Assembly (NCBI RefSeq): GCF_900290115.1
Contig: NZ_LT985748.1
Coordinates: 315,120-379,119, forward strand
DNA length: 64,000 nucleotides
Source: Alistipes sp. Marseille-P5061
Lineage (GTDB): Bacteria; Bacteroidota; Bacteroidia; Bacteroidales; Rikenellaceae
Reading direction: 5' to 3'
Position numbers and translations under genes: made by a program. Positions 1 to 7,809 of the stretch are shown here, in pieces. Within the stretch, counting starts at the first letter, position 1. Every line of letters begins with the position of its first letter. The notes under the pieces are model-generated. The model was not told the origin of the DNA. It searched no databases and saw nothing but the letters and a program-made list of their open reading frames with translations.

Positions 1-285
1 ACGTCCCGACGCATCGTCAACCACCTGACGGGCCTGTTCGTCGGCCAACTGCTTTGCTTCGCTGTCGGAGAGCACCTCCACCATGTCGGCCTCGCTGCGC
101 CGCAGCGAGATGTCGTAACCCATGACCTTGTATTCGATGGGGTCCTTCAGCGGTGCATTGAGCAGCACCTCGACGCGCTGCCCCCGCACGAAGCCCATCT
201 CCATGATTCGGCGACGGAAGCCGCCGTGACCGTGCACCTTGAGAATCGTTGCCGATTCGCCGGTCTTCAAATCCGATAGACGCAT
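1..285 (-). CDS. feoB: FeoA-FeoB fusion ferrous iron transporter, N-terminal part
   Basis: Ferrous iron uptake across the inner membrane. Only the first 95 codons are in the window; the gene runs off the left edge with no stop. The protein starts MRLSDLKTGES and shows the FeoA (SH3-like) pattern: an arginine-rich RRRIMEMGF segment near residues 24-32, then VRGQRVEVL and a GYDISLRRSEA segment near 54-64. Free FeoA proteins end near residue 75. Here the frame continues into an acidic, polar linker, which fits the FeoA-FeoB fusion common in Bacteroidetes. The FeoB GTPase part itself is not visible, so the fusion is inferred from the open frame. Confidence 0.8.
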   Translation of the reverse strand, partial: MRLSDLKTGESATILKVHGHGGFRRRIMEMGFVRGQRVEVLLNAPLKDPIEYKVMGYDISLRRSEADMVEVLSDSEAKQLADEQARQVVDDASGR

Positions 286-424
286 AGGTATTTTCGAGTT
301 TTTGGACGTAAAGATACGAAATTTCCATGCGCTTATCAATCCCAAATGATAGGTATTCCGGGCCAAAAGGGGCCCGCGCAGGCAATTTTTCCCCTCTTGC
401 GGCGCAATGTCACGGGGAAAGCCC

Positions 425-432
425 TATATTTG
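425..432 (+). promoter_or_regulatory. Bacteroidetes -7 box upstream of lrgA-like gene
   Basis: TATATTTG matches the TAnnTTTG consensus. A transcript starting just downstream would exclude the far-upstream in-frame start at 346 and supports the ATG at 529. I see no clear -33 TTG at the usual spacing. Confidence 0.45.
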
Positions 433-528
433 CCGCGCCAAACCGGACGGGGAGCCGCTCCGGCAGGGCAAACGGCACGCCGGATGGGGTTTCACAAAGC
501 CGCCGCTCCGCGCACAAAGCTCCGAATC

Positions 529-1041
529 ATGACAGGACTCTTCTACATCCTCTTCTTCTGGCTGGTGGGCAACGTACTGAGCCGCCTGACCGGGAACATC
601 GTATCGGGCAACATCATCGGCATGGTGCTGCTCTTCGCCTCGCTCTGCCTGCACTGGGTCAAGGCCGAGACCGTGCGGCCGGCAGCCCGTTTCCTGCTGG
701 CCGGCATGGCGCTCTTCTTCGTCCCCTTCGGCGTGGGGCTGATGGACTCCTACCGGGTGATTCTCGACAATCTGTGGGCCGTGGTGGTCTCGGGCGTCGT
801 CTCGACGGTCGCCGTGCTGCTCGTGGCCGGCAAGACCTTCCAGAGTCTCAACCGCCGCTACGGAGCCCCGCTGCCGCCCGTGGCCGAGCCCGAAGAGGAG
901 ATTCCGCCCCTGCCGGGCGAGGAGATGCCCGAAGAGGCGTCCGGAGCGAGTGCCTCCGCAACTGCCGGTGCCGAGGCGGAACCCGCAACCGTTCTGCGGA
1001 GCGAAACGCCCGACGGGCCGAGCGACGCGGAAGCCCGATAA
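529..1041 (+). CDS. lrgA: CidA/LrgA family membrane protein with acidic C-terminal tail
   Basis: LrgA-type holin-like membrane protein, thought to act with LrgB in murein hydrolase control or metabolite export. Residues 1-110 hold about four hydrophobic segments with family motifs GNIIGMVLLF (about 27-36) and FVPFGVGLM (about 64-72). The ATG at 529 starts directly with the first membrane segment; the frame is open further upstream, but that part does not resemble the family. Residues 113-170 are an unusual Pro/Glu/Ala-rich tail; most LrgA proteins stop near 120 residues. The lrgB gene follows after 48 bases, so the two are probably co-transcribed. Confidence 0.88.
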   Translation: MTGLFYILFFWLVGNVLSRLTGNIVSGNIIGMVLLFASLCLHWVKAETVRPAARFLLAGMALFFVPFGVGLMDSYRVILDNLWAVVVSGVVSTVAVLLVAGKTFQSLNRRYGAPLPPVAEPEEEIPPLPGEEMPEEASGASASATAGAEAEPATVLRSETPDGPSDAEAR

Positions 1042-1089
1042 TTTTCATCACCCAGACAACACGCAACCAGCAACATACACCTTTCCGCC

Positions 1090-1785
1090 ATGTGGTATGA
1101 CATCATCGCTTCGGACCTTTTCCTGCTGACGCTCACCGTCGGCCTCTACTGCGTCGGGATGCGCCTCTACCGACGCGTCCACACGCCGCTGCTCCACCCC
1201 GTGCTGCTCACCTTCATCGCCGTCATCGTCTTTCTGCGCTGCACGGGCATCGACTACCCGCGCTATCAGGAGGCCACGAGCATCCTGAACTTCGTGCTGG
1301 GCATGTCGGTCGTCGCTCTGGGCTATCTGATGTACGAGCAAATCGACCAACTGCGCGGCCGGCTCACCCCGGTCATCATCTCGACGCTTGCCGGCTGCGT
1401 CGTGGGAGTGCTGAGCGTGGTCTACATCGCCATGGCATTCGGTGCCGAGCGGGCGATTGTCAACTCGCTGGCCCCCAAATCGGTCACCGTGCCCATCGCC
1501 GTCTCGGTGGCAGGCCCTCTGGGCGGCATCGCGACGGTCACCTCGGTGGTGGTCTTCTGCGTGGGCATCTTCGGCAGCATCTTCGGAGAGTGGATTCTCC
1601 GCCGGTGCGGCGTTACCGACCCCCAGGCCCGCGGCTTTGCGCTGGGCTCGGCGGCCCACGGCATCGGCACGGCGCGCGCCATCGAAATCGGAGCCGTCGA
1701 GGGGGCCCTCAGCGGTCTGGCCATGGCGCTGATGGGGCTGGCCACGGCGCTGCTCACGCCGCTCATGGAGCACTACCTCTATTAA
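1090..1785 (+). CDS. lrgB: LrgB family membrane protein
   Basis: Partner of the LrgA-like protein just upstream. At 231 residues it has the normal family length and seven or so hydrophobic segments. The hallmark motifs are visible: PKSVTVPIA near residue 128 and GSAAHGIGTARA near 190-201. LrgB proteins act in the cytoplasmic membrane with LrgA/CidA in programmed lysis control, and in plants an LrgAB fusion moves glycolate and glycerate. The exact role here is not shown by the sequence. The start follows a short spacer after lrgA, consistent with one operon. Confidence 0.92.
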   Translation: MWYDIIASDLFLLTLTVGLYCVGMRLYRRVHTPLLHPVLLTFIAVIVFLRCTGIDYPRYQEATSILNFVLGMSVVALGYLMYEQIDQLRGRLTPVIISTLAGCVVGVLSVVYIAMAFGAERAIVNSLAPKSVTVPIAVSVAGPLGGIATVTSVVVFCVGIFGSIFGEWILRRCGVTDPQARGFALGSAAHGIGTARAIEIGAVEGALSGLAMALMGLATALLTPLMEHYLY

Positions 1786-1876
1786 GATAGGGAAGAGCGG
1801 GGTAGCGGCATCCATCCCGCCCCCGAAACGAAAAAACAGCCGGGACGCACGTCCCGCACCAATACACCCGACACAC

Positions 1877-2317
1877 ATGAAACAATACGCAGTCATTTCG
1901 ACCGAGAAAGGGGTGATGAAGGCCGAACTCTACACCGAGGCGACACCCGGCACGGTGGCCAACTTCATCGACCTGGCCAACCACAACTTCTACGACGGGC
2001 TGACCTTCCACCGCGTCATCCCCGACTTCGTCATCCAGGGCGGATGCCCCCGCGGCGACGGAACGGGCGGCCCGGGCTACTGCATCAAGTGCGAGACCTC
2101 GGCCCCGCTCCAGTACCACGACCGGGGCGTGCTCTCGATGGCCCACGCCGGCCGCGATACGGGCGGCTCGCAGTTCTTCATCTGCCTCAATCGCGAAAAT
2201 ACGAAGCACCTCGACGGCATCCACACCTGCTTCGGCCGGGTGGTCGAGGGGCTCGACGTCATCGACGAAATCCGCCGCGGCGACCGGATTCTCTCCATCC
2301 GCATCGTCGAGGAGTAG
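1877..2317 (+). CDS. Cyclophilin-type peptidyl-prolyl cis-trans isomerase
   Basis: Compact 146-residue cyclophilin that catalyses proline cis-trans isomerisation. Core motifs are present: FHRVIPDFVIQGG (about 42-54), GTGGPGY (about 60-66), and GSQFFICL (about 96-103), which contain the active-site Arg and Gln/Phe positions of the family. There is no signal peptide, so it is probably cytoplasmic. It follows lrgB after 91 bases with no terminator visible, so read-through is possible. Confidence 0.93.
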   Translation: MKQYAVISTEKGVMKAELYTEATPGTVANFIDLANHNFYDGLTFHRVIPDFVIQGGCPRGDGTGGPGYCIKCETSAPLQYHDRGVLSMAHAGRDTGGSQFFICLNRENTKHLDGIHTCFGRVVEGLDVIDEIRRGDRILSIRIVEE

Positions 2318-2433
2318 CCCCCCGGTGAAGCCGCCGCACGCACAAAGGCGCGTCGCATGCTGTCGCATCCTCCCCCGCAGGGGAGTAACGGCGGTCGTGC
2401 AACGCGCCTTGCCGCACTTTCACCCCGAGGCAT

Positions 2434-2464
2434 TTGGGAGTCTGGCGGATATGTCGTATATTTG
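2434..2464 (+). promoter_or_regulatory. Promoter of the PorV/PorQ-like gene
   Basis: TTG at 2434-2436 and TATATTTG at 2457-2464 are separated by 20 bases, the usual Bacteroidetes -33/-7 arrangement. The ATG at 2511 lies about 45 bases downstream of the -7 box. Confidence 0.6.
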
Positions 2465-2510
2465 TCCTGAACCCGGCGGAGCTCACCACCCGCCACGAAC
2501 ACAACGCTTT

Positions 2511-3395
2511 ATGATGAAACGGATTTCGGCGCTCATCGTGCTTCTGACCCTCGGCGGGACGCTCCGCGCCCAGGAGGCTTCGCTCCCGCTCTCCGACGCC
2601 AAGGCGATGGCCATGGGCGGACTCTCGACCACGCTCCTCGCAGGCTCCCACACCATCTATACCAATGCGGCGGCGGCCGTCTTCGCCACCACCCCCGGCC
2701 AGCTCTCCTCGACCTACCTCGCACCCGAAGGCGATGACTTCTACTCCGTCTCGGGTTTCTGGCGCCTCGGTCAGGTGCACGCCATCCAGGCCGGCTGGCG
2801 GCAGTACCTGCGTGAAAAGAGCAACAGCGACATGGCGCTCGACCTGGGCTACGCCTACCGCATCAACGAGCGGTGGGCCGTCGGCCTCGCGGGGCGCTAC
2901 CTCCATCTGCGGCGTCCGGCCGGAGTGACGTTCGACGCCCTTGCCGTCGACCTGAGCATGCTCTATGCGCTGCCGCTCGAAAACCTCGGCAGCTACTCGA
3001 CGCTACGCGTGGGCGGCAAGCTGGCCAATCTGGGCGGCTATCTCGACCACTCGGGGCTCCGCCTGCCGATGAGCGCCACGGCCGGCGTGGCACTCGACAC
3101 CTACATCACCGACGCCCACGAGGTGACTGTCGGAACCGACCTCGGATACTGCTTCACGCCGCAGCAGACCCGGGGCTTCGAGCTCTCGGTCGGTGCCGAA
3201 TACAACCTCATGCAGCTCTTCCAGCTGCGGGCCGGCTACCACTACGGCGAGGACCGCATCTACTCGCCCAACTTCGCCTCGGTCGGCGCCGGCGTCCGCT
3301 TCATGCACCTGCGGCTGGACTTCGCCTACCTCTTCGCCGCCGACTCTTCGCCGCTGCGCGACACCTACTGCATCAGCTTCGGACTCGACTTCTGA
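2511..3395 (+). CDS. PorV/PorQ-like outer membrane beta-barrel protein
   Basis: Predicted outer membrane barrel of 294 residues. A signal peptide (MKRISALIVLL..., cleaved near LRAQ-E, about residue 20) is followed by a SDAKAMAMGGLS segment and TNAAAAVFA, the pattern of the PorV/PorQ/FadL-like families (typically 'ADARAMGMGG...NPA'). The remainder is alternating aromatic/hydrophobic beta strands ending in an aromatic residue (GLDF), as in barrel proteins. PorV shuttles type IX secretion cargo, but no other T9SS gene is in the window, so that link is open. ATGATG gives two adjacent starts; 2511 is used. The 3' end overlaps the convergent phosphatase gene by 31 bases. Confidence 0.75.
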   Translation: MMKRISALIVLLTLGGTLRAQEASLPLSDAKAMAMGGLSTTLLAGSHTIYTNAAAAVFATTPGQLSSTYLAPEGDDFYSVSGFWRLGQVHAIQAGWRQYLREKSNSDMALDLGYAYRINERWAVGLAGRYLHLRRPAGVTFDALAVDLSMLYALPLENLGSYSTLRVGGKLANLGGYLDHSGLRLPMSATAGVALDTYITDAHEVTVGTDLGYCFTPQQTRGFELSVGAEYNLMQLFQLRAGYHYGEDRIYSPNFASVGAGVRFMHLRLDFAYLFAADSSPLRDTYCISFGLDF

Positions 3396-3868
3396 GCCTC
3401 ATCCCGGCAGCGCTCCAGGATGTTGCGACACCCCTCCTCGAGCATGTCGAGCACCAGCTCGAACCCCTCATGCCCCTCGTAGTAGGGGTCGGGCACGTAG
3501 CTCCGGTCGGGGAACGACGGGCAGAACTCCACCATGCGGAAAATCTTTGCGGCCTCGCTCCGCGACGGAGCCATGCGGTGGGCCGCCTCGTAGTTCATGT
3601 CGTCCATCACCACAATCATGTCAAACGCCTCGAAATCAGACTCGCGGAGGCGGCGTGCACGGTGCGTAAGCTCGTAACCGCGCCGCGCGGCGGCCCGGCG
3701 CATGCGCGCATCGGGCAAATCGCCCGCATGACCACCGTAGGTTCCGGCCGAATCGACCTCAATCTCCCCGGCCATGCCGCTCCGCTCGGCCAGGCTGCGC
3801 AAAATACCCTCGGCGGCCGGCGAGCGGCAGATGTTGCCGAGGCAAACGAAAAGTATCCTCTGTTTCAT
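3365..3868 (-). CDS. Low molecular weight protein-tyrosine phosphatase
   Basis: Cytoplasmic 167-residue LMW-PTP. The P-loop VCLGNICRSP (about residues 8-17) carries the CX5R(S) nucleophile loop, and VPDPYY near residue 131 carries the general-acid Asp. Such enzymes dephosphorylate tyrosine kinases of capsule export or arginine-phosphorylated proteins; the substrate here is unknown and no tyrosine kinase lies nearby. The chosen ATG (3866-3868) places the P-loop at the usual distance from the N-terminus; the frame continues upstream to a GTG, but a -7 box sits between. It overlaps the PorV/PorQ-like gene tail-to-tail. Confidence 0.93.
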   Translation of the reverse strand: MKQRILFVCLGNICRSPAAEGILRSLAERSGMAGEIEVDSAGTYGGHAGDLPDARMRRAAARRGYELTHRARRLRESDFEAFDMIVVMDDMNYEAAHRMAPSRSEAAKIFRMVEFCPSFPDRSYVPDPYYEGHEGFELVLDMLEEGCRNILERCRDEAQKSSPKLMQ

Positions 3869-3875
3869 AGCGGGA

Positions 3876-3883
3876 CAAAGATA
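3876..3883 (-). promoter_or_regulatory. -7 box almost abutting the phosphatase start codon
   Basis: On the minus strand TATCTTTG ends only 7 bases before the ATG of the LMW phosphatase gene. If used, the transcript would begin at or within a few bases of the start codon. Confidence 0.4.
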
Positions 3884-4070
3884 GCGAAAAACCGTTTTGG
3901 ATAGGGCACGCCGCGCCCCGTTTTGCATGCACCGCACATGCGGAACAATCGAACGCTGAAACGGAACCCAACCCGTTCCGGATGCGCTTTAGGCGGAGTC
4001 AAGAGCCTCATATTGAACTTTCAGGACATAAATGCGGCCATTCGATGGTGCATATCCGGCAAAAAAATTA

Positions 4071-4078
4071 TACCTTTG
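4071..4078 (+). promoter_or_regulatory. -7 box before the YtfJ-like / barrel / transferase run
   Basis: TACCTTTG matches the Bacteroidetes -7 consensus and lies 24 bases before the ATG at 4103. It probably drives the three-gene run to 7682. No good -33 TTG was found at 19-21 bases. Confidence 0.5.
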
Positions 4079-4102
4079 CGCAGTTCTTTAATTTGTGTGA
4101 CA

Positions 4103-4621
4103 ATGAAGTTGAAAGCATTGATGACTCTCGCGGCATGTGCCCTGACCCTTTCGGTTGTCCAGGCTCAGGAGCTGCCCCGCAAAGTGGAAAATGTACGATT
4201 GGTTGACCTCAATGGCAAACCCGCGAAACTGCCGTACTGGGGCGAGAAGAACCTCATGATATTCTACGTGGACCCCGACCGTCACAAGCAGAACGAGGCG
4301 TTCACCACCGACATGGAGAAGAACCACCGCGCCGAAGGCGACAACCTCGTTGGATTCGGCGTCATGAACCTCATGGATGCACCGCTGATTCCCAACAACA
4401 TGGCCCGCATGATGGCCCGCAAGCGCACCGAAAGCAACGGAGCGATTGTTCTCGCCGACGAAAGCCGTACGCTGAGCACGGCCTGGGGGCTGGGTGACTG
4501 CAACAACAAGTTCGTGCTGCTGCTGGTCTCCAAGGAGGGCGAACTGGTCTTCATGCGCAAGGGCGAGCTCTCGCAGGCGGACATCAACGAATTCTACAAG
4601 GTACTCGAAAACTACAAATAA
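4103..4621 (+). CDS. Periplasmic YtfJ-like thioredoxin-fold protein without CXXC
   Basis: 172 residues with a signal peptide (cleavage near VVQAQE, about residue 22). The remainder resembles the YtfJ family: a central segment with RTLSTAWGL followed by a hydrophobic strand, KEGELVFMRKGELSQADI and a final helix, the layout of a thioredoxin-like fold. The redox CXXC motif is absent and the only mature Cys lies in LGDCNNK, so disulfide exchange is unlikely. The function of YtfJ proteins is not established. A BamA-like barrel gene starts 7 bases downstream, so the two are very likely co-translated and may act together in the envelope. Confidence 0.6.
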   Translation: MKLKALMTLAACALTLSVVQAQELPRKVENVRLVDLNGKPAKLPYWGEKNLMIFYVDPDRHKQNEAFTTDMEKNHRAEGDNLVGFGVMNLMDAPLIPNNMARMMARKRTESNGAIVLADESRTLSTAWGLGDCNNKFVLLLVSKEGELVFMRKGELSQADINEFYKVLENYK

Positions 4622-4628
4622 CAACCGC

Positions 4629-5942
4629 ATGTTGCGTACGGCCCTACTCGTCTGCCTGCTCTCCGGAGGTTTGCTTCCGGCGCTGGCGCAGCAGGACAGC
4701 ACGAACAACACGAACGGCATGAACGGCATGAACGGCATGAACGGTGCGGCAGAGGCGGTCCCGGTGGACAGCATCTATGTACGCGGCACCGATACGTTGC
4801 ACTATACCTATACCCCGGCGCCGGCAGCAGCCACAGCGTCCGTACCGGTCGCATCCGATTCCCTGCCCCGACGACGGCCGTCGTTCCTGCGCCGGATTGT
4901 CAACTACTTCGGCGAGTCGACCACCGACAAGACCTTCGAGAAGAAAATCGACTTCACCTTCGCCGGCGGTCCCAGCTACTCGAAAAACACCAGCCTGGGC
5001 ATCGGCGTACTGGCCGCCGGACTCTACCGGCTCGACCGGAGCGACTCGGTCACCTCGCCCTCGAACGTCTCCATCTTCGCCAGCGTCTCCATCACGGGCT
5101 TCTACGCCGTGGGCGTCACGGGCAACAACATCTTCGCGCAGAACCGCAGCCGCATCGACTACTCGGTGGACTTCAAGTCGCAGCCGCGCGACATCTGGGG
5201 AGTAGGGTATCGGGCCGGAGCCTACGGTGAAAAGGGCAACTTCGTCGAGAAGCGCTACAACGTCGACGTGCGCTACCTCTATCGCGTGCTGCCCAACACC
5301 TTCATCGGCGGCATGCTCGGCTTCGACTATACCAAGGGCAAGAAGTTCTCGGACCTGAGCTACATCACCTTCGACGGCGTGCAGCAGAAGACCGGCTACA
5401 CGGCCACGGGCATCGGCGCCATCATCGAGTATGACTCGCGCGACTTCATCCCGAACCCCTTCCGGGGTATCTACATCAGCCTCGTGGAGACTTTCTATCC
5501 CAAGCCGCTGGGCAACTGCGGACAGTCGCTCTGGCGCACCAACTTCACGGCCGACTTCTACCAGCGGGTGTGGCGCGACGGCATCCTGGCCATCGACCTC
5601 TACGGTGAATTCAACTCCGACGGTACGCCGTGGCCGATGCTTGCCCGCATGGGCGGCAGTCAGCGCATGCGCGGCTACTACGAGGGTCAGTATACCGACA
5701 ACGGCATGATTACGTTCCAGGTCGAACTGCGCCAGCGCATCTGGCGCCGCATCGGCTGCACGGTGTGGGGCGGTGCCGGCAACGTCTTCCACCGCCTCTC
5801 GACCTTCAACTGGTCGGAGACGCTGCCCAACTACGGCATCGGCCTGCGCTGGGAACTTAAAAAACGTACGAACGTACGCCTCGACTACGGCTTCGGCCGC
5901 AAGACGAGCGGCTTCATGCTCAACATCAACGAGGCGTTCTAA
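4629..5942 (+). CDS. BamA/TamA-type outer membrane barrel without POTRA domains
   Basis: 437-residue exported protein. A signal peptide (cut near PALAQQ) is followed by a low-complexity stretch with repeated Asn-Gly-Met, then a segment starting near residue 95 that fits the surface-antigen D15/BamA barrel: alternating strands, a YDSRDFIPNPFRG motif (about 272-284) and a late barrel region with MRGYYEG (about 346-352), as in Omp85 barrels. It ends in Phe (NINEAF). There is no room for POTRA domains, so it is a barrel-only Omp85 relative. It lies between a YtfJ-like gene (7 bases upstream) and a phosphoethanolamine transferase (12 bases downstream). Confidence 0.75.
   Translation: MLRTALLVCLLSGGLLPALAQQDSTNNTNGMNGMNGMNGAAEAVPVDSIYVRGTDTLHYTYTPAPAAATASVPVASDSLPRRRPSFLRRIVNYFGESTTDKTFEKKIDFTFAGGPSYSKNTSLGIGVLAAGLYRLDRSDSVTSPSNVSIFASVSITGFYAVGVTGNNIFAQNRSRIDYSVDFKSQPRDIWGVGYRAGAYGEKGNFVEKRYNVDVRYLYRVLPNTFIGGMLGFDYTKGKKFSDLSYITFDGVQQKTGYTATGIGAIIEYDSRDFIPNPFRGIYISLVETFYPKPLGNCGQSLWRTNFTADFYQRVWRDGILAIDLYGEFNSDGTPWPMLARMGGSQRMRGYYEGQYTDNGMITFQVELRQRIWRRIGCTVWGGAGNVFHRLSTFNWSETLPNYGIGLRWELKKRTNVRLDYGFGRKTSGFMLNINEAF
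4713..4739 (+). repeat. Three tandem 9-bp repeats inside the barrel gene
   Basis: AACGGCATG occurs three times in a row and is followed by a partial copy (AACGG). Each unit encodes Asn-Gly-Met, just after the signal peptide of the barrel protein. The unit is a multiple of three, so copy changes would alter length without shifting frame. Confidence 0.85.
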
Positions 5943-5954
5943 ACGAAACGAACC

Positions 5955-7682
5955 ATGGCCACAACGACAGACGATAACACCAAGAAGAAAAAGCGACTCA
6001 AACCGAAAAAGCCGCTGACCAGAAGCCGGTTCACCATTCTGGTCACGGTCTACTTCTTCGTTGCGCTGATTATCCCGAACTGCGTGCTGGCCATTACGGA
6101 GCCCTACTCGGGCTGGACGGTCGAGGCGCTCATCCTGCTGCCGCTGGGCTTCTACATGATGTGGAGCGTGCTGCTCAAACGCTCGGGCATCATGATTTGG
6201 CTGGGATTCGCCTTCATCTTCTTCTGCGCCTTTCAGCTGGTGCTGCTCTACCTGTTCGGCAATTCGATTATTGCCACGGACATGTTCACCAACCTGCTGA
6301 CGACCAACCCCGGCGAGGCCTCCGAACTGCTCAGCAACATCTATCCCGCGGTCATCACCGTCTGCCTCATCTACATTCCGCTGCTGTGGCTCGGCGCCCG
6401 TGAAATCGCCCACCGCCGCATCATCTCGCGCACGACCCGCATGAGCGTCGGTCTGACCGGCGCGGCGCTCTTCTGTCTGGGACTGCTGGCCCTCTGGCCG
6501 GCCTACCGTGTGAGCGAGGAGCGCCACGTGCTGCGCGACGAGATTTTCCCGCTCAACGTGCTCTACAACATGCGGCTGAGCGCCGTCGAGTTCCGCAAGA
6601 TGCACAACTACGAACAGACGTCGGACGGCTTCACGTTCCACGCCACGCGTACGGCCGAGGCTCCGGGACGCGAAATCTACGTCTATATCGTCGGCGAGGC
6701 GTCACGCGCCATGAACTGGCAGCTGTGGGGCTACGACCGCGAAACGAACCCCATGCTGCTGCGGACCCACGGCATCATCCCGTTCCGCAACATGCTCACC
6801 CAGAGCAATACGACCCACAAGAGCGTTCCGCTGATTCTCTCCTCCATCGCCACCGACCAGCACGAGGAGCTCTACCGCCGCAAGGGCATCGCGGCACTCT
6901 TCCGCGAAGCGGGTTTCGAGACGTGGTTCATCTCCAACCAGGCGCCCCAGGGGGCCATGATTGACAAGCTGGCCCGCCAGTCGGAGCATCTGGTCTACAT
7001 CCACTCGCCGCGGCATGACATGCAGCTGCTCGACGAAATCCAGCGCATCGTTGCCAACAGCAAGGCACAGAAGCTCTTCATCGTCCTCCACTGCTACGGG
7101 TCGCACTTCAGCTACCACCAGCGCTACCCGCGCGAATTCGCCCACTTCCGGCCCGATGACGACGTGGCCATCAACCCCGAGCACGTGACGATGCTGCGCA
7201 ACGCCTACGACAACTCAATCCGCTATACGGACTACTTCCTGGCCCGCACCGTAGGCTACCTCAATTCGCTCGACGCCAGCGTGGCGCTGCTCTACTGCGC
7301 CGACCACGGCGAGGATATCCTCGACGACCGCCGGGGCCGCTTCCTGCACGCCTCGCCGACGACGACCGCCTATCAGATTTACGTCGCCTCGCTGGGCTGG
7401 TTCTCCGACAAGTACCGGAAGAACTTCCCCGAGAAGGTGGCTGCCGCCGAACGGAACGGCAAGGCGCCCGCCACGACGCACGCCCTGTTCCATACGATGG
7501 CCGACATGGCCTCCATCCGGACGGAGTACCTCGACCCGTCGGTCTCGCTCGTCAACGACGCCTACGACTGGGATGCGCCGCGCTTCTATCTGAACGACCA
7601 CAACGAGGCGCGCCCCTTCCCGCGGACGGGTCTGACGGAGGAGGACCTGCAGGTGCTCGCCCGCCACGGCGTGCACTTCTGA
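5955..7682 (+). CDS. Phosphoethanolamine transferase (EptA-like sulfatase family)
   Basis: 575-residue inner membrane enzyme that probably moves phosphoethanolamine from phosphatidylethanolamine to lipid A or another glycan. A basic N-tail is followed by about five membrane segments (to about residue 185) and a periplasmic alkaline-phosphatase-fold domain. The segment VGEASRAMNWQLWGYDRETNP (from about 242) matches the family's GE[T]aRAxNW...GYxRxTxP motif; the usual Thr nucleophile is Ser here. YCADHGEDI (about 449-457) supplies the metal-binding Asp-His. It is the last gene of an envelope run with the YtfJ-like and BamA-like genes. Confidence 0.87.
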   Translation: MATTTDDNTKKKKRLKPKKPLTRSRFTILVTVYFFVALIIPNCVLAITEPYSGWTVEALILLPLGFYMMWSVLLKRSGIMIWLGFAFIFFCAFQLVLLYLFGNSIIATDMFTNLLTTNPGEASELLSNIYPAVITVCLIYIPLLWLGAREIAHRRIISRTTRMSVGLTGAALFCLGLLALWPAYRVSEERHVLRDEIFPLNVLYNMRLSAVEFRKMHNYEQTSDGFTFHATRTAEAPGREIYVYIVGEASRAMNWQLWGYDRETNPMLLRTHGIIPFRNMLTQSNTTHKSVPLILSSIATDQHEELYRRKGIAALFREAGFETWFISNQAPQGAMIDKLARQSEHLVYIHSPRHDMQLLDEIQRIVANSKAQKLFIVLHCYGSHFSYHQRYPREFAHFRPDDDVAINPEHVTMLRNAYDNSIRYTDYFLARTVGYLNSLDASVALLYCADHGEDILDDRRGRFLHASPTTTAYQIYVASLGWFSDKYRKNFPEKVAAAERNGKAPATTHALFHTMADMASIRTEYLDPSVSLVNDAYDWDAPRFYLNDHNEARPFPRTGLTEEDLQVLARHGVHF

Positions 7683-7684
7683 AC

Positions 7685-7756
7685 GCCTGCATGCACCGGC
7701 CGCAAAACGCCTGCATGTACCGGCGGCAAAACACCTGCATGCACCGGCCGCAAAAC
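7685..7756. repeat. Three tandem 24-bp repeats after the transferase gene
   Basis: Three head-to-tail copies of a 24-bp unit (GCCTGCATGCACCGGCCGCA plus AAAC) at 7685-7708, 7709-7732 and 7733-7756. The second and third differ by one to two bases. They start 3 bases after the stop codon and end at the terminator stem. Confidence 0.9.
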
Positions 7757-7792
7757 AAAAGAGGCTTTCCCCTGCGGAGGAAAGCCTCTTTT
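7757..7792. terminator. Bidirectional Rho-independent terminator
   Basis: AAAAGAGGCTTTCC at 7757-7770 pairs with GGAAAGCCTCTTTT at 7779-7792 around a short loop, with T-runs on both strands. It separates the convergent transferase and Hc1 genes. Confidence 0.85.
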
Positions 7793-7809
7793 TTGGCACG
7801 AGCCTGCAA

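Noticed and set aside
17..385. 122-residue minus-strand frame at the left edge
   Set aside because: It runs over the FeoA-like gene in another frame and has an Arg/Gly-rich composition typical of out-of-frame translation of GC-rich genes.
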